A stretch of DNA of 64,000 nucleotides from an alpha proteobacterium BAL199 (GTDB lineage Bacteria; Pseudomonadota; Alphaproteobacteria; Thalassobaculales; Thalassobaculaceae): contig ABHC01000016.1 of the NCBI GenBank assembly GCA_000171835.1, positions 83,980 through 147,979 on the forward strand. The letters run 5' to 3'. Each line of letters starts with the position of its first letter. The stretch's first letter is position 1. A model generated the notes under the pieces. The model was not told the DNA's origin, searched no databases, and worked only from the letters and a program-made list of their open reading frames with translations. A program made the translations under genes and the position numbers. Shown in pieces: positions 35,216-43,433 of the stretch.

Positions 35216-35843
35216 CGTCCGGGCGCACGAAGCCCAGGTTCTGATCTGGGATCACGCCGCCTCGGCAGCGGCTTGCCATTGAGCGAATGCTTCGCCGCGC
35301 AGGGTCCGAAGGGTGCTGCGAGAGATCAGATGGCGCTGGACATTGAAGGTGTTGTAGACGGCGGCGTGAGCAGAGAGGAAGCGCTGAGTTGATCCCGGTC
35401 TCTTGAAGCCGATCCACGATCGTTCCCGTCGGCGGGTAGGCTGGTGTGAATTCTCAGCGCGATTGTTCAGCCGGCCGCCGGTAGCGTGCCGATCGGCCAT
35501 GCCAATCTCTCGAAGCGCGGCTCCATAGGACCGGAGCTTGTCAGTCACGATCGAGGTCGGCGCGAAGCCCTGTTTCCGCAGGAGGCTGCGCATCAGCTTC
35601 AGGGCGGCCCGCTTGTCACGTCTCGGCTGCACCAGGACATCGAGGACCTCGCCCTCGGCATCGACAGCGCGCCATAGGTACATCGTTCGGCCGCCGATCG
35701 AGACGAACATCTCGTCCAAGTGCCAGGAGTTGCAGGGTCGCGGTCGCATCGCGCGGAGCCGCCGGGCGTAGGCCGGCCCGAAGCGCGCGACCCAGCGCCG
35801 GACCGTTTCGTAGCTGATATCGAGGCCTCGCTCCGCCAGCAGG
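35216..35843 (-). mobile_element. Second IS6-type element (IS6-B), truncated
   Basis: Contains one end and most of the transposase gene of an IS6 element different from IS6-A. Cut on the right by IS6-A copy 2 and abutted on the left by the IS256 end. A shorter fragment of the same element is at 49180-49404. Confidence 0.8.
35252..35843 (-). pseudogene. IS6-B transposase, N-terminus removed
   Basis: About 197 residues: LAERGLDISYETVRRWVARF, then WHLDEMFVSIGG (D), SIVTDKLRSYGAALR (D) and NRAENSHQPTRRRERS (E). About the first 30-35 residues are lost to the IS6-A insertion at 35844. All catalytic residues remain, but translation would need a new start. Confidence 0.87.
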
Positions 35844-36659
35844 GGTGTTGTCACGTTAACGTGCCTGAGGTTGCGGGTTCAATGATCCGGGCGTAGGCGG
35901 TGTCGATGCAAACAGAGAAAATCAGCTACAAGCGCCACCGCTTTCCGCCTCAGATCATTTCTCATGTTGTCTGGCTCTACGCCCGGTTCAACTTGAGCCT
36001 GCGCGAGGTCGAGGAGCTTATGCTGGAACGTGGTGTGGACGTTTCGTATGAGACGATCCGGCGCTGGACCGTCAAGTTCGGTCCCCGGATCGCCCACGTT
36101 CTGCGGCGACGGCAGCCTCGCCCTGGTGATGTTTGGCATCTGGACGAAGTCGTCGTGAAGATCGCGGGCCGGTCATACTGGCTGTGGCGCGCCGTCGACC
36201 AACACGGTGTCGTTCTTGAGGAAATCTTACAATCGAAGCGAGACAAGCGCGCTGCAAAGCGGCTTTTGATCAAGCTGATGAAACGTTGGGGCTTCGTGCC
36301 CAAAAGGATCATTACGGACAAACTGCGCTCATATGGGGCCGCCAAGCGCGAGGTCGCGCCTGGCCTTGATCATTGGTCACACAAGGGGCTCAATAACCGC
36401 GCCGAGAACAGCCACTTGCCCTTCCGAAAACGAGAGCGGGTGATGCAAGGCTTCCGATCACCGGGTGGATTACAACGCTTCGTGTCTATGCAATCCGCAA
36501 CCCGCAATCGTTACTCTGTCCCAGCCCGCCGTCGTTCCGCCCTCACCATTCGCTACCATCGGCTCGAAGCGTTCGAAGCTTGGAAATCCGCGGCACATGC
36601 CGCTTGATCAACGACCGGCATGCCAACTTGCTAACTCGACGAGTTAACGTGACAACACC
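35844..36659 (+). mobile_element. IS6-family element, IS6-A copy 2
   Basis: An 816-bp duplicate of the element at 23099-23914 with the same 17-bp ends and orientation. Flanks (CCAGCAGG left, CGACGATC right) show no duplication. It interrupts IS6-B on the left and the bufC gene on the right. Confidence 0.93.
35906..36607 (+). CDS. IS6-family transposase (IS6-A copy 2)
   Basis: A 233-residue DDE transposase identical by eye to copy 1 at 23161-23862, with WHLDEV, IITDKL and RAENSH motifs intact. Confidence 0.93.
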   Translation: MQTEKISYKRHRFPPQIISHVVWLYARFNLSLREVEELMLERGVDVSYETIRRWTVKFGPRIAHVLRRRQPRPGDVWHLDEVVVKIAGRSYWLWRAVDQHGVVLEEILQSKRDKRAAKRLLIKLMKRWGFVPKRIITDKLRSYGAAKREVAPGLDHWSHKGLNNRAENSHLPFRKRERVMQGFRSPGGLQRFVSMQSATRNRYSVPARRRSALTIRYHRLEAFEAWKSAAHAA

Positions 36660-36849
36660 CGACGATCCGCTCGGTCACCGGGAAGCCGGCCCGCAGCGCC
36701 TCGACCAGTCCGGTCGCCAGGTTGTTGCGATAGACCGCGAGACGCCCGGCCGGATCGGCGCCGGCGCGCGCGACCAGCCCCGGTGGCACCGGACGACCCG
36801 GGTCGCGGATCGCCTCGGCGAGGGTGTGCAGGGCCGCGACGTCAGCCAT
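36660..36849 (-). pseudogene. bufC: DUF2063 protein (BufC), N-terminal fragment
   Basis: The first 63 residues (MADVAALHTLAEAIRD, then LAVYRNNLATGLVEALRAGF and PVTERIVG) are the DNA-binding-like DUF2063 domain of BufC, the partner protein of MNIO enzymes. IS6-A copy 2 removes the remaining two-thirds or more. It overlaps bufB by 8 bp. In bufferin systems BufC is needed for the modification together with BufB, so function is doubtful. Confidence 0.85.
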
Positions 36850-37741
36850 GTCCGGCCCCGGCCCGGCGCGGCCCGATGGCCAGCGCCGCCAGGATCGCAT
36901 CCGCGGCCACGGCCTCGGCGTGCAGCACCGCCCAGTCCGGCACGTCGTTGTCCCACTCGACCAGCACCGGCAGCGGACCGGTCAGCGCGAGGGCGTGGCT
37001 CAGCAGCGGCCAGACATCCGGGCGCACCGCACTGCCGTGGGCATCGATCAGCAGCCGGCCGCCATCGGCTTCGGGTTCCTCGTCATAGCCGGCGACATGG
37101 ATCTGTCCGGCATGCCCGGCCGGGAATCCATCGAGGTAGCCATGCGGGTCATAGCCGAGGTTGGTCGCCGAGACCGCAACGTTGTTGACGTCGAGCAGCA
37201 GCCCGCAACCGGTGCGGTCGGCCAGACGGCCGAGGAACTCGGTCTCCGGGATCGTGCTCGCGGCGAAGCTCAGGTAGCTCGCCGGATTCTCGATCAGAAT
37301 CGGGCGACCGAGAGCGTCCTGGACCTGGCCGACATGATCCGCTACGCGCTCCAGGGTCGCCTCGGTCAGCGGTACCGGCAGCAGGTCGTTCAGGAACTCG
37401 CCCTTGTGGGTCGACCACGCCAGATGCTCCGAAACCAGGCCCGGCCGGTAGCGCTCGACCACATCGCGCAGCCGGGCGAGATGACCGCGGTCCAGCGGGT
37501 CCGGCCCGCCGATCGACATCCCGACTCCGTGCACCGACAGCGGGTACCGCTCGCGCACCGCCTCCAGCAGCCGGTGCGGCGGGCCACCGGCGCCCATGTA
37601 GTTTTCGGCATGGACCTCGAAGAAGCCGATATCCGGCCAGGAACCGACGATCGCCGCCCCATGCCGCGGCTTCAGGCCGACGCCCGCCCGCGCCGGAACC
37701 GCATTAGGCACCGGCCGGCGCCGGTCGCCGCCCATCGTCAT
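36842..37741 (-). CDS. bufB: MNIO-family (DUF692) peptide-modifying enzyme BufB
   Basis: A 299-residue multinuclear iron oxidative enzyme with a TIM-barrel fold. Conserved metal-site stretches are all visible: IGFFEVHAENYM, YPLSVHGVGMSIGG, GLVSEHLAWS, RPILIENPASYL, GLLLDVNNVAVSA, GQIHVAGYDEE, LLIDAHGSAV and VLVEWDNDVPDW. In bufferin systems it oxidises core cysteines of BufA to make copper-binding heterocycles. The start at 37741 is 5 bp after the bufA stop. The gene looks intact, although its partner bufC is cut. Confidence 0.9.
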   Translation of the reverse strand: MTMGGDRRRPVPNAVPARAGVGLKPRHGAAIVGSWPDIGFFEVHAENYMGAGGPPHRLLEAVRERYPLSVHGVGMSIGGPDPLDRGHLARLRDVVERYRPGLVSEHLAWSTHKGEFLNDLLPVPLTEATLERVADHVGQVQDALGRPILIENPASYLSFAASTIPETEFLGRLADRTGCGLLLDVNNVAVSATNLGYDPHGYLDGFPAGHAGQIHVAGYDEEPEADGGRLLIDAHGSAVRPDVWPLLSHALALTGPLPVLVEWDNDVPDWAVLHAEAVAADAILAALAIGPRRAGAGHG

Positions 37742-37746
37742 GGCGA

Positions 37747-38043
37747 TCAGGCCTTCGGGACGTCGCGCTCCAGGGCGGTCAGCGATCCCTTGCGGTCGCC
37801 CGGCAACGCAATGTCCTCGCAGGTGCCCTTCGGGACCAGTTTCCAGGCATTGCCCTGGTAGTCGACCGTCGAGGTGCCGGCACAGGTCGTGCCCGGCCCG
37901 GCCGCACAGTCGTTCTGCCCGGCCATCGAGATGCCGTAGCACTTCTCCTTGCCGGCGGCGGCGGCAGGCACATGAGCAACGGCGGTGGCGAGCGCCGCCG
38001 CCAGCGAGCCGAGCAGCACGGCGTTCACGTCACGACGCTTCAT
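37747..38043 (-). CDS. bufA: Bufferin precursor BufA1 (DUF2282), secreted RiPP
   Basis: A 98-residue protein: Sec signal peptide ([19 protein letters not shown], cleavage near PAAAA-GKEK), then the DUF2282 core with four cysteines in the KCYG, NDCAAG, TTCAG and GTCEDI contexts. Family members are periplasmic metal-buffering peptides modified by BufB/BufC and induced by copper. GGGAG precedes the ATG. Only about 22 bp of native upstream sequence remain before an IS1380 end at 38066, so the native promoter is gone. Confidence 0.88.
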   Translation of the reverse strand: MKRRDVNAVLLGSLAAALATAVAHVPAAAAGKEKCYGISMAGQNDCAAGPGTTCAGTSTVDYQGNAWKLVPKGTCEDIALPGDRKGSLTALERDVPKA

Positions 38044-38065
38044 TGGAGGCTCCCAGTCGATTCAC

Positions 38066-38327
38066 CCGACATTCCCCAAGCGGCGTGCCGACTGACGTGA
38101 AGATCGCCTGAATCCGACCTCTGGACAATCGTTTTTTGCCCCAAGCGGCGTCAGGGGTCGCGCAGGCTGCTGTAACAGGGCGGATCAGACCGGGAAGCCG
38201 CTGTGTCCTGGCCCAGGGGCGGTGTTTTTCAGCGCAGTGGATAGACCTGTCCTGCCGCTTTCGTTCAGTTTGGGTCCGGATCGCGGTCATGCGCATAGCG
38301 GTGGCGCTCGCAATCGGCGGATAGCGG
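38066..38327. mobile_element. Solo IS1380 terminal segment
   Basis: 262 bp identical or nearly so to the transposase-3' end of the IS1380 elements at 42738 and 60594, beginning CCGACATTCCCCAAG. No transposase accompanies it. It sits exactly between bufA and a response-regulator tail, so a deletion inside a former full element is likely. Confidence 0.88.
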
Positions 38328-38510
38328 TACATACATCATCTCCGCCGCAAGCTGTATCCGGAGCTGATACGCACGATTCGCGGCGCCGGTTACGTGATAC
38401 CCACGGGCATCGCCCGCGCGCCCCGCCGCCGTCGCGGGGGCTTCGCGCGCGCGGGCGCGGCGCCGGTCCGGGACCGGCGTGCCGCCCCGAGCGGCGATCG
38501 CGGCCGCTAG
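38328..38510 (+). pseudogene. OmpR-type response regulator, C-terminal fragment
   Basis: The frame reads YIHHLRRKLYPELIRTIRG then AGYVIPTG, the recognition-helix and wing end of an OmpR/PhoB winged helix, followed by a basic, low-complexity tail to TAG at 38510. There is no start codon; the receiver domain and most of the effector domain were removed where the IS1380 end begins. Confidence 0.8.
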
Positions 38511-38675
38511 CCTAAGACCCTGGACAGGCGTGCGTTCCCGGGCCGCGATCCCCGCCGGGGAACTGGTCCGGCCGCGCGGTCGCCCTATGTTGATCGGGTG
38601 AGCGCCGCCGTGAGCGGGTCGGGGCTCGCGAGGCCGGGACATACCGTGTCATACTGCAGCCTTGAAAATGCCTTG

Positions 38676-38981
38676 TTATCGAGACCCCGGAAACACCCAG
38701 ATGAAGAAGATGACGAGCGTCAGGCAGATCAGCAGTGCCGATGTCAGCGCCCATCGCGCCGCCGGCCTGTCCGCCGCGCGGAGCCTCCAGGACAGGTAGC
38801 CGTTCGCGGTGATCGAGGCAAGGATGGCGACAGCAAACAGCCCCCATCCAGCATAGATCGACTGGACTGTGAAATAATCCGCTTCGGTCATCCTGATCTT
38901 CGCGGGGAATTCGAAAAGGTGAGCGCCTGCAGGGATGACGATCAGGGTGGTCAATGCCAGGGTCAGGAGTTTCAGGATCAC
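38676..38981 (-). CDS. Small membrane protein, probably truncated
   Basis: About 101 residues with three hydrophobic helices (LKLLTLALTTLIVIPAGAHL, SIYAGWGLFAVAILASI, WALTSALLICLTLVIFFIW) and a conserved-looking FEFPAKIRMTEADYF. It resembles the first three-quarters of a four-helix family. It stops just after WVFPGSR, which suggests the last helix is lost. A GTG start at 38981 is preferred. Function unknown. Confidence 0.55.
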   Translation of the reverse strand: MILKLLTLALTTLIVIPAGAHLFEFPAKIRMTEADYFTVQSIYAGWGLFAVAILASITANGYLSWRLRAADRPAARWALTSALLICLTLVIFFIWVFPGSR

Positions 38982-39235
38982 GCCGCCCTCCTCTCGGCTC
39001 GCATCCAACTGCCGTGCCAATGTTCAGCGCGCACGAGGGTTCCGGGAGAGTTCCGGCGCACAAGCTGGTGAGGATCCCAGAAACGTCAGTTGCGGAGGAC
39101 GCCGTTGCGAACCGGACACGCCATCGGACGCGATCCGCACCGCCCCATTGTCCCGCGGGTTCACCGCGTGGGTATGGAGGTGAGGCTCGGTCGCGCTGCC
39201 AGAGATGCCGATCAAACCGACCGCGTGTTCGGAGC

Positions 39236-39245
39236 CCTCACTCCC
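39236..39245. repeat. 10-bp target duplication of ISAs1, left copy
   Basis: CCTCACTCCC immediately left of the element; the same ten bases follow its right end at 40520-40529. Confidence 0.9.
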
Positions 39246-40519
39246 CAGGGCTGTTCAGTTCTGGTCATGAGCGCTGATAAGCCAAGGCGTGGTATGGGTT
39301 TAGGGCGTTGATGTAGAGTTCCCTGCTGACGTTTTCAGTGCCGTTGGCGCGCATGATGTTGAGAGCGAAGGTTCGGAACCGTGCGAAGTGTCCTGGCTTG
39401 TTTCGGATGCGGCTGTTGTCCTCGAAGAAGCTGACGTCGCGGACGTAGTGGCTGCGGTTTTCGATCCCCCAATGTTGACGGATGGCTGCACCGACAGTGG
39501 CGGCGGGCAGATTGATCTGACAGGCGTAGAGCGATATCTCGTGGGTATCGTGCCAAAAGCCGGATTTGGTGTCCTTGTGCCAGGTGAGGCGGGTGACCCG
39601 GGCGACGGCGACGATCAGGCCGTCCCACTCGGGGCCGAGGCGGCCGGCGACGTCGAAGGTCTCGACCCGGCGATGCTCCTGTCGGCCATGACGGTTGCGC
39701 TCGATGGTTTCGGCACGGTCGACGGGGGCCTTGGCGGCACAGAGCGCCATCAGCTTGTCATGGAGCGTCGGCTGGTTGGTCTTGACCTGGACGACGAGGA
39801 AGTTTCCGGTGTCCCTGGCCGCCTCGAATGTTTTTTTTGACAGTGCATGGCATCGGCGGTGAAGACAACACCGGTCAATCCCAGGTCCCGGATCATCTGC
39901 TGCGCGGCCGGGATCTCGTTGGACTTGTCGTCGATCTCGGTATGCGCCAGGACGATGGCCGAGGCCGACCCGAAGGCCGTCAACGTTTGGGCTGCCTTGC
40001 GGTCGTTGATGTGATCGAAGCTGCCTCGCAGCGTCTTGCCGTCGAGCGCGACAACCGCCTTTTCGCCCACCTCACCCTCCGGCAGCAGGGTTTTCGCATG
40101 GCGTCGGAACGCGTCTTCAAGGGTCTCGGTGTCCAGCGACTGGAGCACGGTGCGCAGGGTGTTCACCACCGGCGCCCGCTTCAAGTCGACCCCGAAGTGG
40201 TGAGTGAGGTGCTCCCGACGGTGCTCCAGGAAGGTGATGATGCCGCGGTACGACCGGGCCCCGCTCAGCAAGGCCAGCACCGTGAACATCAACAGATACG
40301 GCAGCGGATACCGCTTGCCTTGCGCCCGCCGAGGGTCGGGAACATCCTGCAAAGCTGCCAGAAGATTGGAAAACGGAACCATGGCACCCTCCATCAAGGT
40401 GCCCGTCATTGATTCAGGCTTTTCCGATCACCGGTAGACTCGTTTTCAGGCCGAAGACCGCCCCCTCGACTCGCATGGCGATAGCGCAGCCCTCACACGA
40501 AGAGAACTGAACAGCCCTG
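39246..40519 (-). mobile_element. ISAs1-family element
   Basis: 1274 bp with 17-bp inverted repeats CAGGGCTGTTCAGTTCT and a perfect 10-bp duplication CCTCACTCCC on both sides, so this is a simple insertion that has not been rearranged. It carries one transposase gene interrupted by a frameshift at an A8 run. Confidence 0.93.
39265..40382 (-). pseudogene. ISAs1-family transposase, split by A8 frameshift
   Basis: Part 1 (from 40382, GGAGGG site) has the family N-terminus LQDVPDPRRAQGKRYPLPY, VALDGKTLRGS (first Asp) and GVVFTADAMHCQKK (second Asp). The frame changes at T8 on the plus strand (39831-39838). Part 2, in the -1 frame, continues TFEAARDTGNFLVVQVK and ends with QHWGIENRSHYVRDV (Glu) and INALNPYHALAYQRS. 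All motifs are present if the ribosome or polymerase slips; otherwise it is a one-base deletion. Confidence 0.88.
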
Positions 40520-40529
40520 CCTCACTCCC

Positions 40530-40711
40530 ACTCCATAGTTACCCAAGTCACGAACCCAGTGTTTATGCGGGTTTCAAGCAATCCAAAACCAAGTGTGTAA
40601 CTTTTGTGTAAGTCGCGACAGAATTTGTTAGCAAATTTCATTTCCTAATTCTCTTCTTAATCAACGACTTAAGCAAATTGAAGTTACACACTTTGCGGCT
40701 CCATTAAAAAT
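40530..40711. other. AT-rich non-coding segment
   Basis: No gene seen. Composition drops sharply to AT-rich right after the ISAs1 duplication (from about 40550), and the drop continues through the DUF2306 gene. Confidence 0.5.
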
Positions 40712-41125
40712 TTAAGAATAGGTTGATAAAAAAACTTTATAAAGAAGCCTGTCAGGGTAAAAAGTAAAGGCACCTGCGATTATCAAACCGCCAATGTATG
40801 TGTAAGTCATACATTTTTTATGTCCTATGATGTTACCAACTCTAGCCAAATAAACGCCTAAAGTAATTTGGAAAAGCACAAAAATGCTCAACAAATGGAT
40901 AGGCGAGTAACCCCAAAAAACACCACCTGGCATTAACTCTTTTATCCAAAAAGAAGTTACGCAAATGATTAACATCATCGCAACCCCCAATCTACCCAAT
41001 ACTTTATGTGGAGTTGTTCCTTTTCTTCCTAGTAGCTGTAAAGCACCAATTAAAAAGGCACTTATTGCGAAAAAAAAGTGTATTTGTATAAAAGCAGATG
41101 TATCAAACAACAAACTGAAATTCAT
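40712..41125 (-). CDS. DUF2306-type four-helix membrane protein, low GC
   Basis: A 137-residue membrane protein with four helices: IHFFFAISAFLIGALQLL, VAMMLIICVTSFWIKEL, HLLSIFVLFQITLGVYLARV and YIGGLIIAGAFTFYPDR. The pattern, with HKVLGRLGVA between helices 1 and 2, matches DUF2306 proteins. The gene is strikingly AT-rich (runs of A and T, many AAA/TTT codons) in a GC-rich genome, a clear sign of foreign origin. Function unknown. Confidence 0.75.
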   Translation of the reverse strand: MNFSLLFDTSAFIQIHFFFAISAFLIGALQLLGRKGTTPHKVLGRLGVAMMLIICVTSFWIKELMPGGVFWGYSPIHLLSIFVLFQITLGVYLARVGNIIGHKKCMTYTYIGGLIIAGAFTFYPDRLLYKVFLSTYS

Positions 41126-41588
41126 CTATTTCCTCTATTGCGTAACTATGATTTCGAGTAGTGTCACCAGTGTGTAAGTTTATGTGTAACTAAAATTTCA
41201 GAACTCAATAAAATCAATGACTTAGGTATTTCTTAGATTGACACTCAAAAATCAAAAATCTTTACCAATCAATCACTTAAAAATTCCCGTCATTCCCAAT
41301 GCTTATCTTTCTGGTCCAATGGTCCGACCGCTGGATCAAGAAGGAAGGCGGACCTCGGTTGAATATCGCGTCTAGCGAAACAGGAGAACCGGTAGAGCCG
41401 GTTCAGGTCAAGACCGCATCGGGTGTGGTCGTCACCGCCAAGTTAGCAGAGGTAAGCGAAGGCCGAGGTCGAAATCCAGTGTATCGGGAAATAAAGACAC
41501 TCGTCGACAAGCGACGACTGAAGTGCACCTGATCGACCGTCAGTTTTCTTTCCAATATCACCGGTGTCGACCGATAGAAGGAATGCCA
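41126..41588. other. No supported gene; composition boundary
   Basis: The segment stays AT-rich to about 41300, then returns to higher GC. A short open frame at 41299-41532 (77 codons) has no recognisable similarity and no good ribosome site, so I do not call it. Confidence 0.4.
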
Positions 41589-41918
41589 TCAGTGGAGCTT
41601 CACGGTTGGATTTGCTTGTTTTGTGATCGCACGGGCCACGGTATGCATGATTGTTTTGATGACGCCGTGTATGGCAAGCTCGTGCAGCTTGTAAAGCGAC
41701 AGGTACATCATTTTTGCAAAATACCCTTCAAGCATCAGATTTTTCCCAACGACGCCACCCATCAGATTCCCGACGGTCGAGTATTTACCGAGCGATACCA
41801 ATGATCCGAAATCTCGGTATCTATAGGGCTTCAACGGCGCGCCAGATAATCGTCGGCTGATTTGACTCAACATGTGTGAAGCCTGTTGGTGGGCCGCTTG
41901 CGCCCGGGGTGGCACGAC
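41589..41918 (-). pseudogene. Type II NADH dehydrogenase (NDH-2), C-terminal fragment
   Basis: About 110 residues: VPPRAQAAHQQASHML, then YRYRDFGSLVSLGKYSTVG and the amphipathic membrane-anchoring tail GYFAKMMYLSLYKLHELAIHG. These are the conserved C-terminal parts of NDH-2. The FAD and NADH domains are missing; sequence upstream of 41918 is unrelated. Composition is intermediate in GC, unlike the host genes. Confidence 0.85.
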
Positions 41919-42105
41919 ACCACCACGCCCCCCCAAAGTGCAGACTTCCAAACGGCGGTTCGCCGACCCATAACGGCCACGCCAACAGACACACCTAAAA
42001 GTATTTGTGTGACTGAATCCATATTGTCTATTTGTAATCGAAATAGACAATAACTGGATGTCAGGGGGCTTTAGTGGCGGGACTCCCCATTTCCCGCTCG
42101 TAAGC

Positions 42106-42717
42106 TCAATCGACGGCTGCCAACAACCGTGAATTTTTCAGAGTCCCATAGGTGCTGGCTTTAGTAACCAGTTTCTGAAATTCCGGTGACATAGCGACCT
42201 CGTCAAGCTGAACGCCGAAGTGCTCAAGCGAGTCGAAGTAATAAACAATGAGCATCTCGTCCATCGCCCTGGCAATCGTGGGCAAAACCGCCATAAGTGG
42301 CGTTTCACCGACAATACCTTGCAGCTCGGGCATCAGCGCCAAGGCATTTTGAACGTTTGCTCGGTCGATGCTGTAGGTCCTCTGCAGGATCACAGGTTTC
42401 ATTGACGGCTCACCAAATGCCGTGCGATAGACCTCTGGTCCTCTCAGGTGGGACGATGGCTCCGCCTCACGCTCCGCCTGCCATTTGGCCATTTGCGGGT
42501 CTTTGCTCATGGCCGCCGCTGATTTGGTGCCGCTGGTGAAATCGGTGAAGGTGACGTAAAGGTGAATGTCGCCTGCACCATCGCCAAAAATAACCTTTCT
42601 CACCCTAGCGCCTCCACCGGCCCTCACCATGATTTCCGCCAGGGACTTCGCTCTGGAAATCGTTAAAGCCGCTTTTCCGGGCAGCGGCGTTGAGACACGC
42701 CTAGAAATGATTGCCAT
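42106..42717 (-). CDS. Uncharacterised protein, possible alpha/beta-barrel repeat
   Basis: A 203-residue soluble protein starting MAIISRRVSTPLPGK after an AAAGGAGA site. It has two similar halves: AKSLAEIMVRAGGARV-type helix then IHLYVTFTDFTSG, and later ANVQNALALMPELQGI then MLIVYYFDSLEHFG. This suggests a duplicated dimeric alpha/beta-barrel (NIPSNAP/ABM-like) fold. I do not recognise a named family with certainty. Only about 20 bp of native upstream sequence remain before the IS1380 end at 42738. Confidence 0.65.
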   Translation of the reverse strand: MAIISRRVSTPLPGKAALTISRAKSLAEIMVRAGGGARVRKVIFGDGAGDIHLYVTFTDFTSGTKSAAAMSKDPQMAKWQAEREAEPSSHLRGPEVYRTAFGEPSMKPVILQRTYSIDRANVQNALALMPELQGIVGETPLMAVLPTIARAMDEMLIVYYFDSLEHFGVQLDEVAMSPEFQKLVTKASTYGTLKNSRLLAAVD

Positions 42718-42958
42718 GCTTGTCTCCTTTTTTTGGTCCGACATTCCCCAAGCGGCGTGCCGACTGACGTGAAGGTCGCCTGAATCCGACCTCTGGACAA
42801 TCGTTTTTTGCCCCAAGCGGCGTCAGGGGTCGCGCAGGCTGCTGTAACAGGGCGGATCAGACCGGGAAGCCGCTGTGTCCTGGCCCAGGGGCGGTGTTTT
42901 TCAGCGCAGTGGATAGACCTGTCCTGCCGCTTTCGTTCAGTTTGGGTCCGGATCGCGG

Positions 42959-43433
42959 TCATGCGCATAGCGGTGGCGCTCGCAATCGGCGGATAGCGGC
43001 GAGGATGGCGCGCACCATCGGGCCGGTGACGGCCACCTCGGCCAACTGGAAGGTAATGGCGCGGGCGTGGCGCACGACGCGTGCCCCGATCTTGATCAGC
43101 TTGAGCTGCAGGCTGGTTAGCGACCAGTCGGCCATCGCCTCGGGTAGCTCGATGCAGCGCAGGAAGGTGGCCAGGTTGTAGGCCAGTGCGTGCAACTGCA
43201 GCCGCACCTCGTTGTCGCGGAACTTCCGGCATGACAGCCGCGTCCAGTGAAAGGCATGCTTGCCTTCCTTGATATGCTGCTCGGCGGTACCGCGGCGATT
43301 GTAAAAGCGGGTGATCTCGTCCGGCTCCATCGGCAGGTTGGTGACGATGAAGCCGACCTTGGGGAACAGTTCGCCCGGATGCCATTCGATCTTGGCGATC
43401 ACGCGGCGTGGCTTGTCCCAACTCTGAGCCTGA
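42959..43433 (-). pseudogene. IS1380-family transposase, C-terminal part
   Basis: From AQSWDKPRRVIAKIEWHPG to the stop. It includes NRRGTAEQHIKEGKHAFHW, where the third catalytic acidic residue lies. It is separated from its N-terminal part by IS5. Confidence 0.88.

Noticed and set aside
38066..38327. CRISPR or regulatory RNA explanation for the 262-bp repeat seen three times
   Set aside because: It matches the terminus of complete IS1380 elements, which explains it fully.
39024..39215. A minus-strand frame reading EPHLHTHAVNPRDNG
   Set aside because: Suggestive of a metal-binding or copper-oxidase scrap but too short and without a second conserved block.
41299..41532. A 77-codon frame in the gap after the AT-rich patch
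   Set aside because: No family, no ribosome site, spans a composition change; not enough support.
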